From positions 472,547 to 512,472 of the forward strand of contig NMRA01000159.1 of NCBI GenBank assembly GCA_002633005.1: DNA of 39,926 nucleotides, read 5' to 3'. The stretch comes from Phoronis australis (lineage: Eukaryota > Phoronida > Phoronidae). Numbering within the stretch: the stretch's first letter is position 1; the number at the start of each line of letters is the position of its first letter. This document shows positions 19,458-30,135 of this stretch, piece by piece. A program made the position numbers and the translations under genes. Under the pieces are notes generated by a model, which saw nothing but the letters and a program-made list of their open reading frames with translations, was not told the origin of the DNA and ran no database searches.

Positions 19458-19715
19458 TGACCCTGTTATTACCTTGAGGGCACTGAAGAGTGGCGAAGAC
19501 CCTGTAATAACCTTGAGGGCACTGAAGAGTGGCGATGACCCGTTAATAACCTTGAGGGCACTGAAGAGTGGCAAAGACCTTGTACTAACCTTGTGGCACT
19601 GAAGAGTGGTGATGACCTTGTTACCTTGGGGCACTGAAGAGTAGCGATGACCCAGTTATTACCTTGAGATTACCTGAGGGTGACTCTGTGACAACGAGCA
19701 CTGAAGAATGCTGAC
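19439..19715 (+). repeat. 39-bp minisatellite that includes the SCYL3 stop codon
   Basis: gggcactgaaga anchors occur at 19439, 19478, 19517, 19556 (exact 39-bp spacing), then ~19594 and ~19628 with small deletions, and a decayed one near 19698. Unit 1 is the coding end of SCYL3. Because 39 is 13 codons, the coding frame is kept from unit to unit, and later units still read G-T-E-E-W in that frame. Confidence 0.92.
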
Positions 19716-19719
19716 ATAC

Positions 19720-19725
19720 ATTAAA
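19720..19725 (+). promoter_or_regulatory. Possible ATTAAA polyadenylation signal
   Basis: It is the nearest poly(A)-signal variant downstream of the SCYL3 stop, ~265 nt into the 3' side and just past the minisatellite. No canonical AATAAA lies between. Position only; weak evidence. Confidence 0.3.
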
Positions 19726-19924
19726 ATACCATCCCCCTTCACTGGTGCAATAGATATATATGCCAGAACTGCCAGAATCATCATGAACTCTGATCTCAGT
19801 TCCTTTTGTGTGACGCAAGGCGATTACCATGTCAGCAGTCACTTGAATTGGACCTCTTTGAAGCGTGATAGATATAGGTACTGGCTTGGCCTGGCGGTGC
19901 TGGACAAAGTCCGTTGGCAACACC

Positions 19925-20279
19925 TAAAAGGATACCAAACACTGTTTTGATGATTTCCACCAATCCTTGTTCTGTCACCTGCTGCATCATTGGCGTCAAT
20001 CTTGTAAGTTAAAGACAGGAATTGACTAAAAACTTATCCTCCCTATTTCACAAATTTGACCTATTGGTCCTTGGTGGGTGGTCTTTTCCACAGTTGTGTA
20101 AATCCCAAAAGGTAGGTCAGGCTTGCCTCTTTAGCAGACTGAAAGAAGTTTTCAAAATTTTCTGCATTCTTTTGAGGGTTGTGGTGGGTTACAGACCATT
20201 ATTCCGTTTCAAGGAACTGGATGGGACAGTCTATTTTAGTATCTGTTAATAGGCCAAAACTGGGTTTGGTATCCTTTTA
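19925..20279. mobile_element. 355-bp MITE with TAAAAGGATACCAAAC ends
   Basis: Perfect 16-bp inverted repeats: taaaaggataccaaac at 19925-19940 and gtttggtatccttttA at 20264-20279. The outer TA may be the target duplication. The right ~200 bp are repeated, diverged, at 28461-28687. Confidence 0.85.
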
Positions 20280-20523
20280 AATATTGGCCAGATCTGCATT
20301 TGACAACCTGCTCTCCCACTGGAGTTAAAATGGGAGTTCTTTGCAACATCTAGGGAGAGTCAGATATCACCACATATTTGCTAAAATTGTAATTGTTTTT
20401 ACAAGATCTTGACTGATCATTATTTGAAATTCTACATTTATTTGTTTTCTGCTGATGATGATTTCCATGTTTTAGTTAAAGATTGCAGTTGTCAATTTTT
20501 TGCAACTCAAAACCACAATTTAC

Positions 20524-20651
20524 CACACTCAGGACCTATAATTCATCATCAGGATCAAAATTTAACACACTAGGGTCGAAAATTTGTCTGCCAAGATCGA
20601 AAATTTAGAGCATCAGGACGGAACATTTATCACACCCGAGCAGAAAATTTC
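20524..20651 (+). repeat. Degenerate ~27-bp tandem repeat (AGGAYCRAAAATTTA)
   Basis: Units caggatcaaaatttaacaca, agggtcgaaaatttgtc, aagatcgaaaatttagagca, aggacggaacatttatcaca and gagcagaaaatttcc follow one another. It lies just outside the left end of the inverted-repeat element at 20686. Confidence 0.7.
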
Positions 20652-20685
20652 CCTCGCTGGTTTTCTGCGTGTCCGCTAGGGGGTA

Positions 20686-21211
20686 GAGAACACGCAGGTA
20701 TCATTTAATTTTTATCGGGAAACTTTTTGTACACCAGCGTTTCTGATTGGCTGGTCGAATTTTCAATAGGTAGCCTTTATGCAAACAAACTGACATGACT
20801 TAGTGATGGAGGAAGTGTAAATGTGGTCTATTGTACAAACAAATCGGTGCTTAATTCATGTTCAAGAATTGTAATTCAGAAAATTGTGGTTGTGCCTTTT
20901 CGGAGTGCATTTTTCTACTGTCGCTGACTTTTTTATTGTTGCTGTCCTGTATTCGTACAGTAGGAATAACACACGGGTCAAATCGGCCAGATGACGGCGT
21001 GTTTATGGTACATGTATGTGCTTCAAGCACGCGGCTATTAAACATCACTGCAGAAACGAAACAGTTGCTGTTAGGCCACTTGCATGACAAGGCTAACAAA
21101 ATCGTTCATAGTCTGCCATTTTCTTTCTCTGTTGTAAAGCTACCAATGGCTGCCGTGGTTACATCAACCAGTGATAAAGCGCATGCTACTGAATAATACC
21201 TGCGTGTTCTC
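20686..21211. mobile_element. 526-bp element with 16-bp perfect terminal repeats
   Basis: gagaacacgcaggtat at 20686-20701 is exactly inverted at 21196-21211 (atacctgcgtgttctc). Between them is an ATG-started open frame at 20858-21196, ending two bases inside the right repeat. No target duplication is obvious. Confidence 0.75.
20858..21196 (+). CDS. Hypothetical 112-residue open frame inside an inverted-repeat element
   Basis: It starts with a true ATG. Residues ~19-35 are hydrophobic (FLLSLTFLLLLSCI) like a signal peptide or membrane segment, and four cysteines lie in the first ~20 residues. I recognise no family. It could be chance, since hydrophobic frames arise easily in T-rich DNA, but it nearly fills the element and stops inside its terminal repeat. 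Confidence 0.2.
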   Translation: MFKNCNSENCGCAFSECIFLLSLTFLLLLSCIRTVGITHGSNRPDDGVFMVHVCASSTRLLNITAETKQLLLGHLHDKANKIVHSLPFSFSVVKLPMAAVVTSTSDKAHATE

Positions 21212-21270
21212 AGGCCCGTAGCCAGGGGTGGGGGTTCGATCGACCCCCCCCCCCCCCCCAGAAAGGTCCA
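21212..21270. mobile_element. Fragment of a poly-G/poly-C inverted-repeat family
   Basis: gcccgtagccaggggtgggg, then a short gap and a run of ~18 C and gaaaggtcc, resembles half of the elements at 25280 and 33085. Abuts the right end of the 20686-21211 element. Confidence 0.45.
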
Positions 21271-22600
21271 GCTCCACTGAACCTATCCGTTAAAGATATG
21301 ATCTAGATGGACAAGAACAACAAAATTATTACTACAATAATAACTAAGTAATAATTTTGAATTTGCTTCTGATTCAAAGGGCTTAACGTAATCATTGGGC
21401 CGTACCCGCCCAACGTAACGCCCTCCCGTGTTTGCGTAGGTGATAGGATCGTGCAGACGGTATTGAACGCGCGTGGTGGCTACAACATAGGGTAACACGG
21501 GAGTATAGAAGTTAATATCTAAACGTAGCTAAGCTACATGTATATATGGTAGCGAGAGAACTCGCAAAAGTACTGGGGTGTGAATGTCTTAAAATCGACC
21601 AGAACATAGGTTGTTTTTGCTATTTTGGTATGTTTGCGTGATAGGATAAAGTGCAGGCATGAAATTTCGAATTGAAATTGATCGTCAAATACGTTGTTTA
21701 TCCAGTGTCCTCTTTGATTGTGGATTGGTGGATTGACATACATGCTTGTGTACGTGTGTGCGTTTCCATTGTTTTAAATTCTGTACACGCCGACGGTAAA
21801 TTCATCTTAGGCAGTCTTTCGTGGTCGCTCAAAAACCAGACAGTGTTTCTTGCAGTGACGAGCACGTTCACTTCATTAAGGAAAAGTTGGTATACACCTA
21901 ATACAAACTTTGGTCAATGAAGAAAGTCTTCTCTTGCCAATCAGTGTCAATGGTGCACTACCTCGTAGACTTCATACGAGCAAGAAACTTGATGGAGAAA
22001 AATGTCCAAGGTTCACTACTCTGAAGGTCCATTGCTCGATCTGCAGGTTCACTACGTTCACCACGTCGAATGTCCACATACTACGAAACCAGAACTCCGA
22101 AATTCATTACTCTGATTGTCTGCTAATGAGTCGGAACTGACGTGAATAAAGTGTTGTATTTGTGCCCCAGGGTGTGTAAGAACTAAATAGTTTTAAAAAC
22201 GTTGATTGCGTTGTTTACAAAATGAGCCTAGTTCCAGTCACTGTCAATCGTGATTCTTGAATCTAATCAACGACTCATTCTCAAGCAGGGACAACATCTG
22301 AGGCACGGGTCAGTGCTGCGGCGACCAACGGCGGTTTTGAATTTAAGAAGACTGAATGGGACTCTCCGACTGGCAGGGACACGGTAGCCTAATGACTACA
22401 TTTAGTTTCGAGTGTATAAGAGGGATGTGGATACAGTGTATAGACCGATTTAGACGGTAAAAAGACTAATTAAATCGGGTAGCATTCTCCTTTGAGACTC
22501 GCCTGAATATTAAAGTTTACAAAAAATAATGACTCAGAAGAGGTGCAAGTAGACAAAAACAAATCGATATCTTACTATATACTCTTAGGCTATTTCAGTG
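21271..22600. other. Gene-less stretch
   Basis: No domain-bearing frame, RNA gene or delimitable repeat found. Short frames at 21672-22140 look accidental. Confidence 0.55.
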
Positions 22601-22633
22601 TTTGTTAAAATGTTTAGAAATCAGATTTCTGAA

Positions 22634-22765
22634 AAATTTCCTGCAGTATTTTTTCTATAGGAATTGCTATAGGAAATCTTGATCCTATAGGAATCCTATA
22701 GGAAATCGATATTCCTATAGCAATTTCTATAGGATCCTTTAGGAATTCCTGTAGGGTCCTATTGA
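22634..22765. repeat. TCCTATAGGA palindrome cluster, left
   Basis: At least eight copies or variants of (t)cctatagga(a), a perfect palindrome, lie in ~130 bp (ctataggaattgctatagga, tcctataggaatcctatagg). A second cluster occurs at 23270-23365. Confidence 0.8.
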
Positions 22766-23269
22766 ATATTTCCATATGGGTAGTCCGATCTAGTTGGACT
22801 AAAGGTGACAATTTGGTACGGTAGGTTATCACGCTGATCTAAAATATGTTCCGACCGCGAATTAGTCTGGACTAACTCTAATGCGAAAACAGCTAATGAG
22901 AGAGGCTATGTAAACATTGGTTTGCCAATTTTCTCCCCTCACTTGCTATCGCTGTCGAACTGATAACGACACTTCTGTATCCCGATTAGCCAATCCTGAA
23001 ATCGGGATACTCATCCTACAGCGCGAGTGCGCAACGCAACATCGAAGCTTCCTTCGCTTGTCGTGGAGTTAATATGTTAATTGCTTCGTCATTTTGTTAT
23101 TTCCTATATTAAATCATAAACTAGTTGTCTTCGTTTCATTGCCAGAAATAATTTCCTTTGAAAATGAGACTTAATATTGTCTATGAAGTACATTGTTTTA
23201 CGTTTTGTGTAAAAAGCACATTTTGGAACGTAAAGCACAACTCCAGTAGAAAATTTCATAGGTTCCAGA

Positions 23270-23365
23270 ACGATAGTCTATGGAGCTTTCTATAAGATCC
23301 TATTGCATTTCCTATAGTTCTGATCGAGCCTATAGAATCCTGTTGAACTTCCTATACAAACACAT
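23270..23365. repeat. TCCTATAGGA palindrome cluster, right
   Basis: Variants ttctataagatcctattg, tttcctatagttc, gcctatagaatcctg and cttcctatac. Together with the left cluster it may mark the two subterminal regions of one ~760-bp element (22600-23362), both near gtgtttgt, but clear terminal repeats are not visible. Confidence 0.65.
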
Positions 23366-23688
23366 TGACCATCCTACAGCATCCAGTACAGAACTGCTAG
23401 GAATCCCGACAACCAATTGTCACTCTTTTTCTTATGTTGAGACATGTTTAACTTTATAATTGTACAGTGAACAGTGAGTAGACAGAAACTGTCACAGACG
23501 AGAGTGTGCGAAATGGCGGGAAGCAGGCAGCCGCCCGTATGCCCGCCAAATAGGAGGTCAGATGCCGAATCTTGCGGGCAAGGCAACTGCGGGTACGAAG
23601 GTGGCTAAAATTATCCTAACATTACGCCTCAGTTTCGGGAGACTCCCTTTCAACGTACTTTTTCGTACTGCTTAAAAGCAGTATCAGT

Positions 23689-23883
23689 TCATTTGGGGAA
23701 TGCGTGATTGACAAAGCCCGGGAGATTTGTCACGGCACTCGCAGCTAGTAATTCATCCAAAATGACGTGGTCTCGTCGAAAACACATGGCGGCATTACTT
23801 GCAAAATCTTGCTTTTTAGCAACATACTTTAGGTTTACTGAACCCTCCCCAAAATTATCGTCTGTGTCTCCGTCAGCGGACAT
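23689..23883 (-). CDS. Hypothetical 64-residue frame, possible first exon
   Basis: ATG at 23883 (context gcgacaATGt, A at -3) opens an acidic start (MSADGDTDDNFGEGS) followed by mixed residues, ending at 23689. Surrounding sequence at ~23480-24120 looks richer in CpG than its neighbours. A donor-like gcaa|gtaatg lies inside. The opposite strand is open over 23708-24118 too, which weakens the case. No family recognised. Confidence 0.2.
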   Translation of the reverse strand: MSADGDTDDNFGEGSVNLKYVAKKQDFASNAAMCFRRDHVILDELLAASAVTNLPGFVNHAFPK

Positions 23884-24118
23884 TGTCGCACAAACCGGAA
23901 CGAGTAAGTCCGTTCGGCATCATGAAACAAAATGTTCATGCCTCTCAAATCGTGACAATTCTCCAGCCTTTCGACTAGCAATATCAGTATCTTGGCTAAT
24001 ACCATGGCGGAAAGAACTCCGCTTTTTCGTGAAGTGGGGAGATAATTTAGGACGAGCTAATTTTGTCCCATCAGCTAAACTAGTTCAGCAAAGTCGTCGC
24101 AAGGAGGCGCTAATATGA

Positions 24119-25018
24119 CCTTCGCCGTAGAAAGGTTCTATGCCGGCATGGTCTTACGTAACATTTGATCATTGTAACTTATTGCATAATGTACGCGTGA
24201 CTCTGTACGCACTGAAGATTTCAATAGTGTTGTTTTTCGACATGCCTCTTCAGAAGGGCATTAGTTTTGACAACGCCCTTATATTATGTAATGATCACTG
24301 AATAGACCCCATCCCCCCTGGACACCAGCGTTACCTTGTACTTAAAGCTTTTCTCTGAATAACAATATAATGCGAAGTTACAGCTCTGGTCTTGGAATCC
24401 CGCCTGTTTGTCTCTGTTCATTTTGGCCGTGTACTAACTCCGTCTATCGGTGTTATTGCCAAAGCGCTTTCTGTCTGTATTTTATGTCGTTACTAGGTCA
24501 TAGGTCGCACGTTCTAAAAAGCCTATTTAACTTTGTTGGTACCGGGTTCGTGTACACTACATGTACATGGGGGGGCAGTGTCCATTAGATTGTTAAACAC
24601 AGTACTAATTACGGTGGCACTCACTATGATGGAAAGTTATATTTTATGATGTCAACAATTTTGCAAGAAAAGTAATGTAACAAGGCTGCGACTGACAGTG
24701 AAAGAACAATGTAGTCTCGGTGTGGACGTCTATTGTGGAAAGTAAAACCCTACAAAAGCAATAAAAAGGAATATCACAACAGTGTCAGTAAATCCGTGCA
24801 CAACATTTGGCACAACCGATCGATTTGTTTAAACATATATTTACACGTCTTCTTTTCTACAACACAATAAATCAGTTTCTACCACAGTTACTATTAAAGG
24901 AGAAGGCATCCTTTTTTTCCATGTCATTTTTACTAAAAATACGGTTCGTTTATTATCCCACACATTTGTTACGGTTAATAATGGCTTCCCGTAATTTTAG
25001 TCGTGCCTTACTCCGGAA
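24119..25018. other. Gene-less stretch
   Basis: Nothing recognisable; it may contain decayed 5' parts of the LINE fragment that follows, but I cannot align it. Confidence 0.5.
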
Positions 25019-25300
25019 GTGACGTTTAGACTGCCGCTGTTGATTCCCTACAAGCTACAAGTAGAAAGACATGTGAAAACTTCTAGAAAGAATGGACTAC
25101 GTACCGGTACTGTTTGTGATCAAGATATTGTAGAAGATGAATATCATTCTTTCATCGAGTATACGCTTTATGACGACCTAAGAACAACTTACGAGATAGT
25201 TAATAATTTGAACTGTGTAATTACTCTAAAAACATCATGTTTGAAATGTAATATTTTAAATGTAGCTCGGTACTTCATGCGCGCATTCAGGGGGGCTGGG
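25019..25300 (+). pseudogene. LINE ORF2 C-terminal fragment (reverse transcriptase tail)
   Basis: The frame reads FRLPLLIPYKLQVERHVKT, then CDQDIVEDEYHSF and YTLYDDLRTTYE, then NILNVARYFMRAF. This is the order of the C-terminal zinc-knuckle-like region of non-LTR retrotransposon ORF2 proteins: R-x-C-x2-C, then VEDExHFLxxCPxYxxLR, then a short helix with IxNxVAxFxxxAF. Two of the expected cysteines are lost and no RT domain is upstream. It is interrupted on the right by the poly-G/C element at 25280. A dead 5'-truncated insertion. Confidence 0.72.
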
Positions 25301-25525
25301 GGGATCGAATGAGCCCCCCCCCCATTTGGCGAAGTGGACAAAAAGGTCCGCCTCAGAGAAACAAGAAGTCCGAGAAAACGAGACCGGAATTCGGTGCGAA
25401 TACACAATCCATAGGTCTGAACGTAGCACCCCGTTTTTTAGTCCCCGTTTCTTTTTTCAGTAAAAGGTCCACATACTGAAAATTTTGAGCCCCCCCCCCT
25501 ATATTTTAGGCTGCGTGCGAGCACA
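25280..25525. mobile_element. GCGCGC...poly-G/poly-C inverted-repeat element, copy 1
   Basis: Left gcgcgcattcaggggggctg and right ttttaggctgcgtgcgagc are imperfect inverted ends. Inside, a G-run and two long C-runs and the paired motifs caaaaaggtccgcc and aaaaggtccacata. Same layout at 26404-26556 and 33085-33262. Confidence 0.65.
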
Positions 25526-26307
25526 TAGGCCTTACTTGTTGGCTACTGGTAGAAGACACGATGTAAAGGTGTAACTTTGTATTGTAAAACTATGTACATG
25601 TATATGGGCCGAAGCCCTTTGTACTACAAGGAAAATAAACTGAAGTTGCGGTGCCACCTGGGATTACCATTTCATTTTGCCTGTTATTCAATCTTTTCTA
25701 TTAATGTAAGCCCTAAGCTATTGACATTTATGACCGTATTCGACAACAGACTATGTACGCGGTGTTACCGCGGGATATATCGCTTATTGGGTTCATGCGA
25801 ATCAACAATCCTTAGTTTGGTACATAAAGGGGTTTAAACTTTAGAGTGTTTACGTCTACATTTGCTTCCGAATCGTAAGCCGACATTGTATGAGCAGCGG
25901 AAAGGGAAAACTGTGAAAAATAAAACCAACCCTGTTTTGTAAATTCAACTCTCTTTAATGAATTAAATCAGTTTTTAAATTGGCGTGTGTTATCTCCGTT
26001 GTGTGAATTCACAAAAATGTAAACCCGACCTGTTTGAATGTTAGGGTGGCGGATACGGAGACTCAATCGAACATGTCGACATCTTACCACCTGAGGTTCA
26101 TTGGAAAAAGCATAATTTAAATCTTGTAATTAAGTGCAACAAGAGCAATATCAAGTCACCTTTTTTGTTTTGATAAATTGGCTTCATTTCTGTTGCTTCC
26201 CTTATACTCTTAACTTGATTTGAAAATTGCTTTGTCGAACTATTTTTGAGTGCCAGTGGCCTGGTCAGAAATGTCGTCGATTTCCACATGTTGTTTTGCA
26301 CAGTTCT

Positions 26308-26612
26308 CAGTGGCGGATTTAGGGAGGGCAAGGGAGCTATGGCCCCCCTAAAATTCTGCCACATACCATTTGGCAGTTCGGGGTGCGAATTGCTGAGTAG
26401 CATATGCGCGCACCCAGGGGGCTCGAGGGGCTAATGCACTATGCATAGGCCTTGAACAACCCCCATTTACCGTTTTTTTGTTAGTAATAAGGTCCATATT
26501 CCCAATAATTCGAGACTCCTGCATCCCTACATTTTAGGCTGGGCGCGCGCATGTGGCGAAATTCTGGTTATTTCTGTGTCCCCCCAATTCAAAATCCTGG
26601 ATCCGCCCCTAG
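26308..26612 (-). mobile_element. GGCGGATCC family element, inverted, with a second element nested
   Basis: Reading the minus strand it begins aggggcggatccaggatttt and ends ctccctaaatccgccactg, the same ends as at 5150 and 31659. Its middle (26404-26556, gcgcgcacccagggggctcg ... ttttaggctgggcgcgcgc) matches the 25280-25525 family. It therefore appears to be one short transposon inserted in another. Confidence 0.7.
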
Positions 26613-27854
26613 TTCTTGGTGAACAGACTCTCCAACCCGCTCACCGATCATTCGCCACCTGATAACTGCCTCGTCCAGGGTGACAATGTGTGTCAAGAGC
26701 GACACATTGCGCACCGGGCGAACGACGTCCGAGCTCCACGAGTCTTCTGGATTCATGTGCAGAATTTCTCGCTTACACTGGCCAGTTTCCCTTAGTCCCA
26801 GACAACTTTTACATATTCAGCTCGCCGTTTGTATTGATGAAGGTCTGAGCCAATGAAGTGGAAAGACAATACTTGTAGCTAGCACTACAGTCTCAACAAT
26901 GATGGTTGTTATTACCGATTACACCCACATTGGTTTTCTCTGGCGTTTGCACAGAGTTACAGCCTGCAACTGTGGAGAGTAGTTTTAACTTGGTACATTT
27001 TAAATATTACAAAATGATTAAAAAAATTAACTTGTGTTGATCTTGGCCATGGGTCACATCCCAAAGGAAGGATGGTTTAAATATGTTTCATACCGGTTTT
27101 CGTTATTTCATTTTTAACACTCCTGGATACTTGTTTTTCTTACCGGAACAGGTCGATACATTCTTATTTCTTTTTTAAACTTGAAGTACCAAAACAGTTG
27201 TAGATTTTGATCGCCAGCGAAACTTAATTAGTTTAGTTAATTGTGAACCCATCCCTGAACTTTCCAGATTGCAGCTGCACTAAACATTTCTCAGGGAACA
27301 AAAGTGTGTTCGTATCATTAGTTCAAGTTTAATCTTTATTAGAACTCAAATTATAAAATATATACAAAAGCACAAATGGTGATAGGTGAAGATTTGGAAT
27401 CTCTGGACAATTTCGGTTGCACTGACTATGTAAGTATTCGACTCATTGTCAGTCTGAGCGTGGGCACAAGCTAAGCACAATTGCATGTCCTAGTCAAAAA
27501 TCTGGTTAAACGAGATTGAAAGAATATTAAAAGAATAATCCATGTGACATTGTAAACTCTGATCAGTGTGTGTAAATCCACCGAGTGTATCGGTACCGAC
27601 GCACGGTCGTTTACCTTCAATCGTACCCAATGTTTGTAGTTTTTAGCTTATTAGTTCATCGATTTTTAAAAATCGAAAGCCTTACGTGGTTGTTTTTTCC
27701 AGATGATTACCGACGTGGTGTTCGTTTTAGGCGAAAATTGTTGGTTAATGCATTTTGTACAGGCAGTGATGCTTACGACAGTTTATGGTCGGGTAATTTC
27801 ACAGAACAATGTGGTCATCACAACCGTATCCGACTCTGACGACGCACTCTCTTT
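26613..27854. other. Gene-less stretch
   Basis: No recognisable gene or repeat; short frames at 27585-27894 lack domains. Confidence 0.55.
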
Positions 27855-28268
27855 AGTTCCGTTTAGATATCAACTTTTGGCCCGGCGCAACTGACACGGA
27901 GCAAATTGATCGGTGTCAAGCCCGTTGACAAGCACAACTCACTAACTGTGGCAAGACGGAAATTGTAGGCTGGAGAGTGTATCACACATGCGCAGGTTTA
28001 CAAATAATGGGAGTTGAAGAGACAAAGAACCGGTATTGAGGTCATTACACAAGCGCAGTAGAGATGATCCTTTCCGCCATGCCCAGTAACGCGTGACTCG
28101 GAGCAAGATGTTCTAGCGCAAATTGCTCTACCTCCCGAACGGGTGGCAAAAGTTGTCATCGCGGTGTCAATTTGCTGCAGTTCAGTCCCGTTTACACACA
28201 TCCTTGCGTTGGAACAACTCTTTCCGTGTCAGCTGATCCGTGTCAACTTTTGTAGTGTAAACGGCACT
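27855..28268. mobile_element. 414-bp MITE-like element, better copy of the 5899-6476 family
   Basis: Left agttccgtttagatatcaac and the inverse of the right end agtgccgtttacactacaaa, each followed by a CTGACACGG motif, form imperfect ~45-bp inverted repeats. The internal cggtgtcaag and attgtaggctggagagtgt segments match the intron copy. Confidence 0.7.
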
Positions 28269-28460
28269 TTTGATCCTGGTAAAAGCCACTCCGGCAGAAG
28301 GACGAGCGGTGATTCCCGCATATCTTTAGAAATGCGTGACTTCCTTGTGAGCGTATTATTCACGGTATGTAGCCACCGTACAATCGTAGTTTAACGCGTT
28401 ATTCTGCTTCCCTTCAGATTAGCAAGAAAAGCGCTTATGCAATCGCAGATTTGCAGCAGA

Positions 28461-28687
28461 TTTAATTGGTGAGCGGTCTTTTACCGCAGTTCCCGTGTAA
28501 CTCGCCTAAAGCGTAGGTCACGATTGCCCGTTTGGCAAACTTTGTAAGGACGTTTCCAAATTTTGCTCCAAACTTACGAGCGTTGTAGAGGGTTACAGAT
28601 CACTGTTTTGTCTCAGAGAACTAGGTGGGAAAGATCGGTATTTTTAATATCTATTAAGAGACCCAAACCGGGTTTGGTATCCTTTTA
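28461..28687 (+). mobile_element. Diverged right part of the TAAAAGGATACC MITE
   Basis: Aligns with 20060-20279: ggtcttttaccgcagt against ggtcttttccacagt, gggttacagatcactgtttt against gggttacagaccattattcc, ending ccgggtttggtatcctttta. The left terminal repeat is not found. Confidence 0.7.
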
Positions 28688-28868
28688 ATTGATTGGAACT
28701 ATACTTGGCCGGTGATATTTCTGAAAGCTAGATGTCAGCTGAGTTATTTGAACAGAGGAATGACCTTGCACGAACTGAAAATGATCCTCAATACAACTTA
28801 TCCTTTAATAAACCTGACTACGGGCCTGGTTTCTGACAGTCGGTCTAAAGTGCCGTTCAGACCTTGTG

Positions 28869-28970
28869 AAATTTAGTGGAAGTTACTCCGTTATTTTTCC
28901 GCTAAAATTTATTCGGATTTTTTTTCATGAGGACACGTATTTACTCGATATTCGGAATTCCACTAAATTT
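28869..28970. repeat. 13-bp inverted repeat AAATTTAGTGGAA
   Basis: aaatttagtggaa at 28869-28881 is exactly inverted at 28958-28970, ~76 bp apart. A remnant of a small inverted-repeat element or a hairpin; nothing more can be said. Confidence 0.6.
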
Positions 28971-29559
28971 GCCTCGACTCGCACTGGAAAATTTGATTCA
29001 TGAGTAACCATAATTAACATTCTGACTTTACGAAAGCCCAATGGTACCATTTTGAAGGGAAGAAAAATATTTTATTATCTGGCGGCCGCCACTTAATTTA
29101 AATTGAAACAACTATGTGTGTCGCTTTCGTACGGAAGTGATGTCTACGGAAGTCGTTCTACACTTTTACACACGAAAGGTACCGCTTTTCAGTATAGGTT
29201 GCGCTGTGTCAGAGGGTAGCATTTGGCGGTCGCCATAAAATATGCCTCATTTTCTTCACTAGTTAAAATGGCACTATTGGGCTTCCGCGCGACTGTATCT
29301 GTAATATAAAACCACATGATGTCTACATGTGCAGCCTGTAGACGTAAAATACTTGTCTAATAGGATCGAGAAAAATACCGGTAATCCAACTGTCAACAGG
29401 AATCCTTGGGACACGGCCGTTTGTGGAATTAATCTTATTTATTTTTCCTGAAATATTTCCGGTACTTCGAAATACACGGGAACACTGCTTTTGTAGCAAT
29501 TCAAGATCGGATGAGTGTGGTAGTGTTTGGAACCCCCCGCAAAACGCTTTAGTTTATAG

Positions 29560-30135
29560 GTGGACTTTGATAACTTGAACAGCGTAGAAAAGGCCTTTAA
29601 TTTTAGGGGGGAAGAACTTGTACCATCACAATATGACGCCATATTCGCATTCAATCGGCAATATTTGCCACGTCATGAATGTCGATGCACGTTTCTTCAG
29701 GGGGACAATACTTTTAATATGTGTAGAGCCGAGTGCGACAGTGACCGCCTACAAAAACGAGTCCCGCCGAGAGCGTTATATGTAACCATATATAATGCTA
29801 ATAAACGAATATTATTTGATTACTGTACACTGACGTCCCCTCTCATTGAGAGCTATGACATGTACGAACGTGCGTTCAAAAGACAAGCCCGACCAGAATG
29901 GCACTTGATATCAACAAATTTGTACAGACAAGCACACTGACGCACAGAGGTATTTGCAAAAGACTTGGAATGTTTTGTTGCTGACTTAGCTAACTTTAAA
30001 AAAAGACCTGTGCAAACAACTCGGGCACTTCAAGCGAGCACGATAAGTACAATTCCCAGCTGTGTACTAATAGGATTTCTGATACAACAAACACCGAGTC
30101 AAAAAATAAAATCGTCTTCTATCTCAAATACGTAA
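29560..30135 (+). pseudogene. Unidentified protein-like frame, broken by one TGA
   Basis: The frame is open for 126 codons (29560-29940), meets TGA at 29938, and stays open for 64 more codons to TAA at 30133. The first part has protein-like composition with blocks such as PSQYDAIFAFNRQYLP, a Cys cluster (HECRCTF, MCRAECDS) and RALYVTIYNANKRILFDY. The second part has VFAKDLECFVADLANFKKR. It begins after tttatag, which could be an acceptor. I recognise no family. Candidates are an exon plus a pseudogene remnant, a transposon or endogenous-virus relic; none is shown. In-frame continuation past the stop suggests a once longer protein or a stop acquired by mutation. Confidence 0.4.

Noticed and set aside
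19167-19634. 155-residue minus-strand frame with a 13-residue repeat (LFSALKVITGSSP)
   Set aside because: It is the complement of the 39-bp minisatellite; a 39-bp period keeps any stop-free frame open without coding selection.
23708-24118. 136-residue plus-strand frame
   Set aside because: Starts without ATG support, no domain; the minus strand is equally open over part of it.
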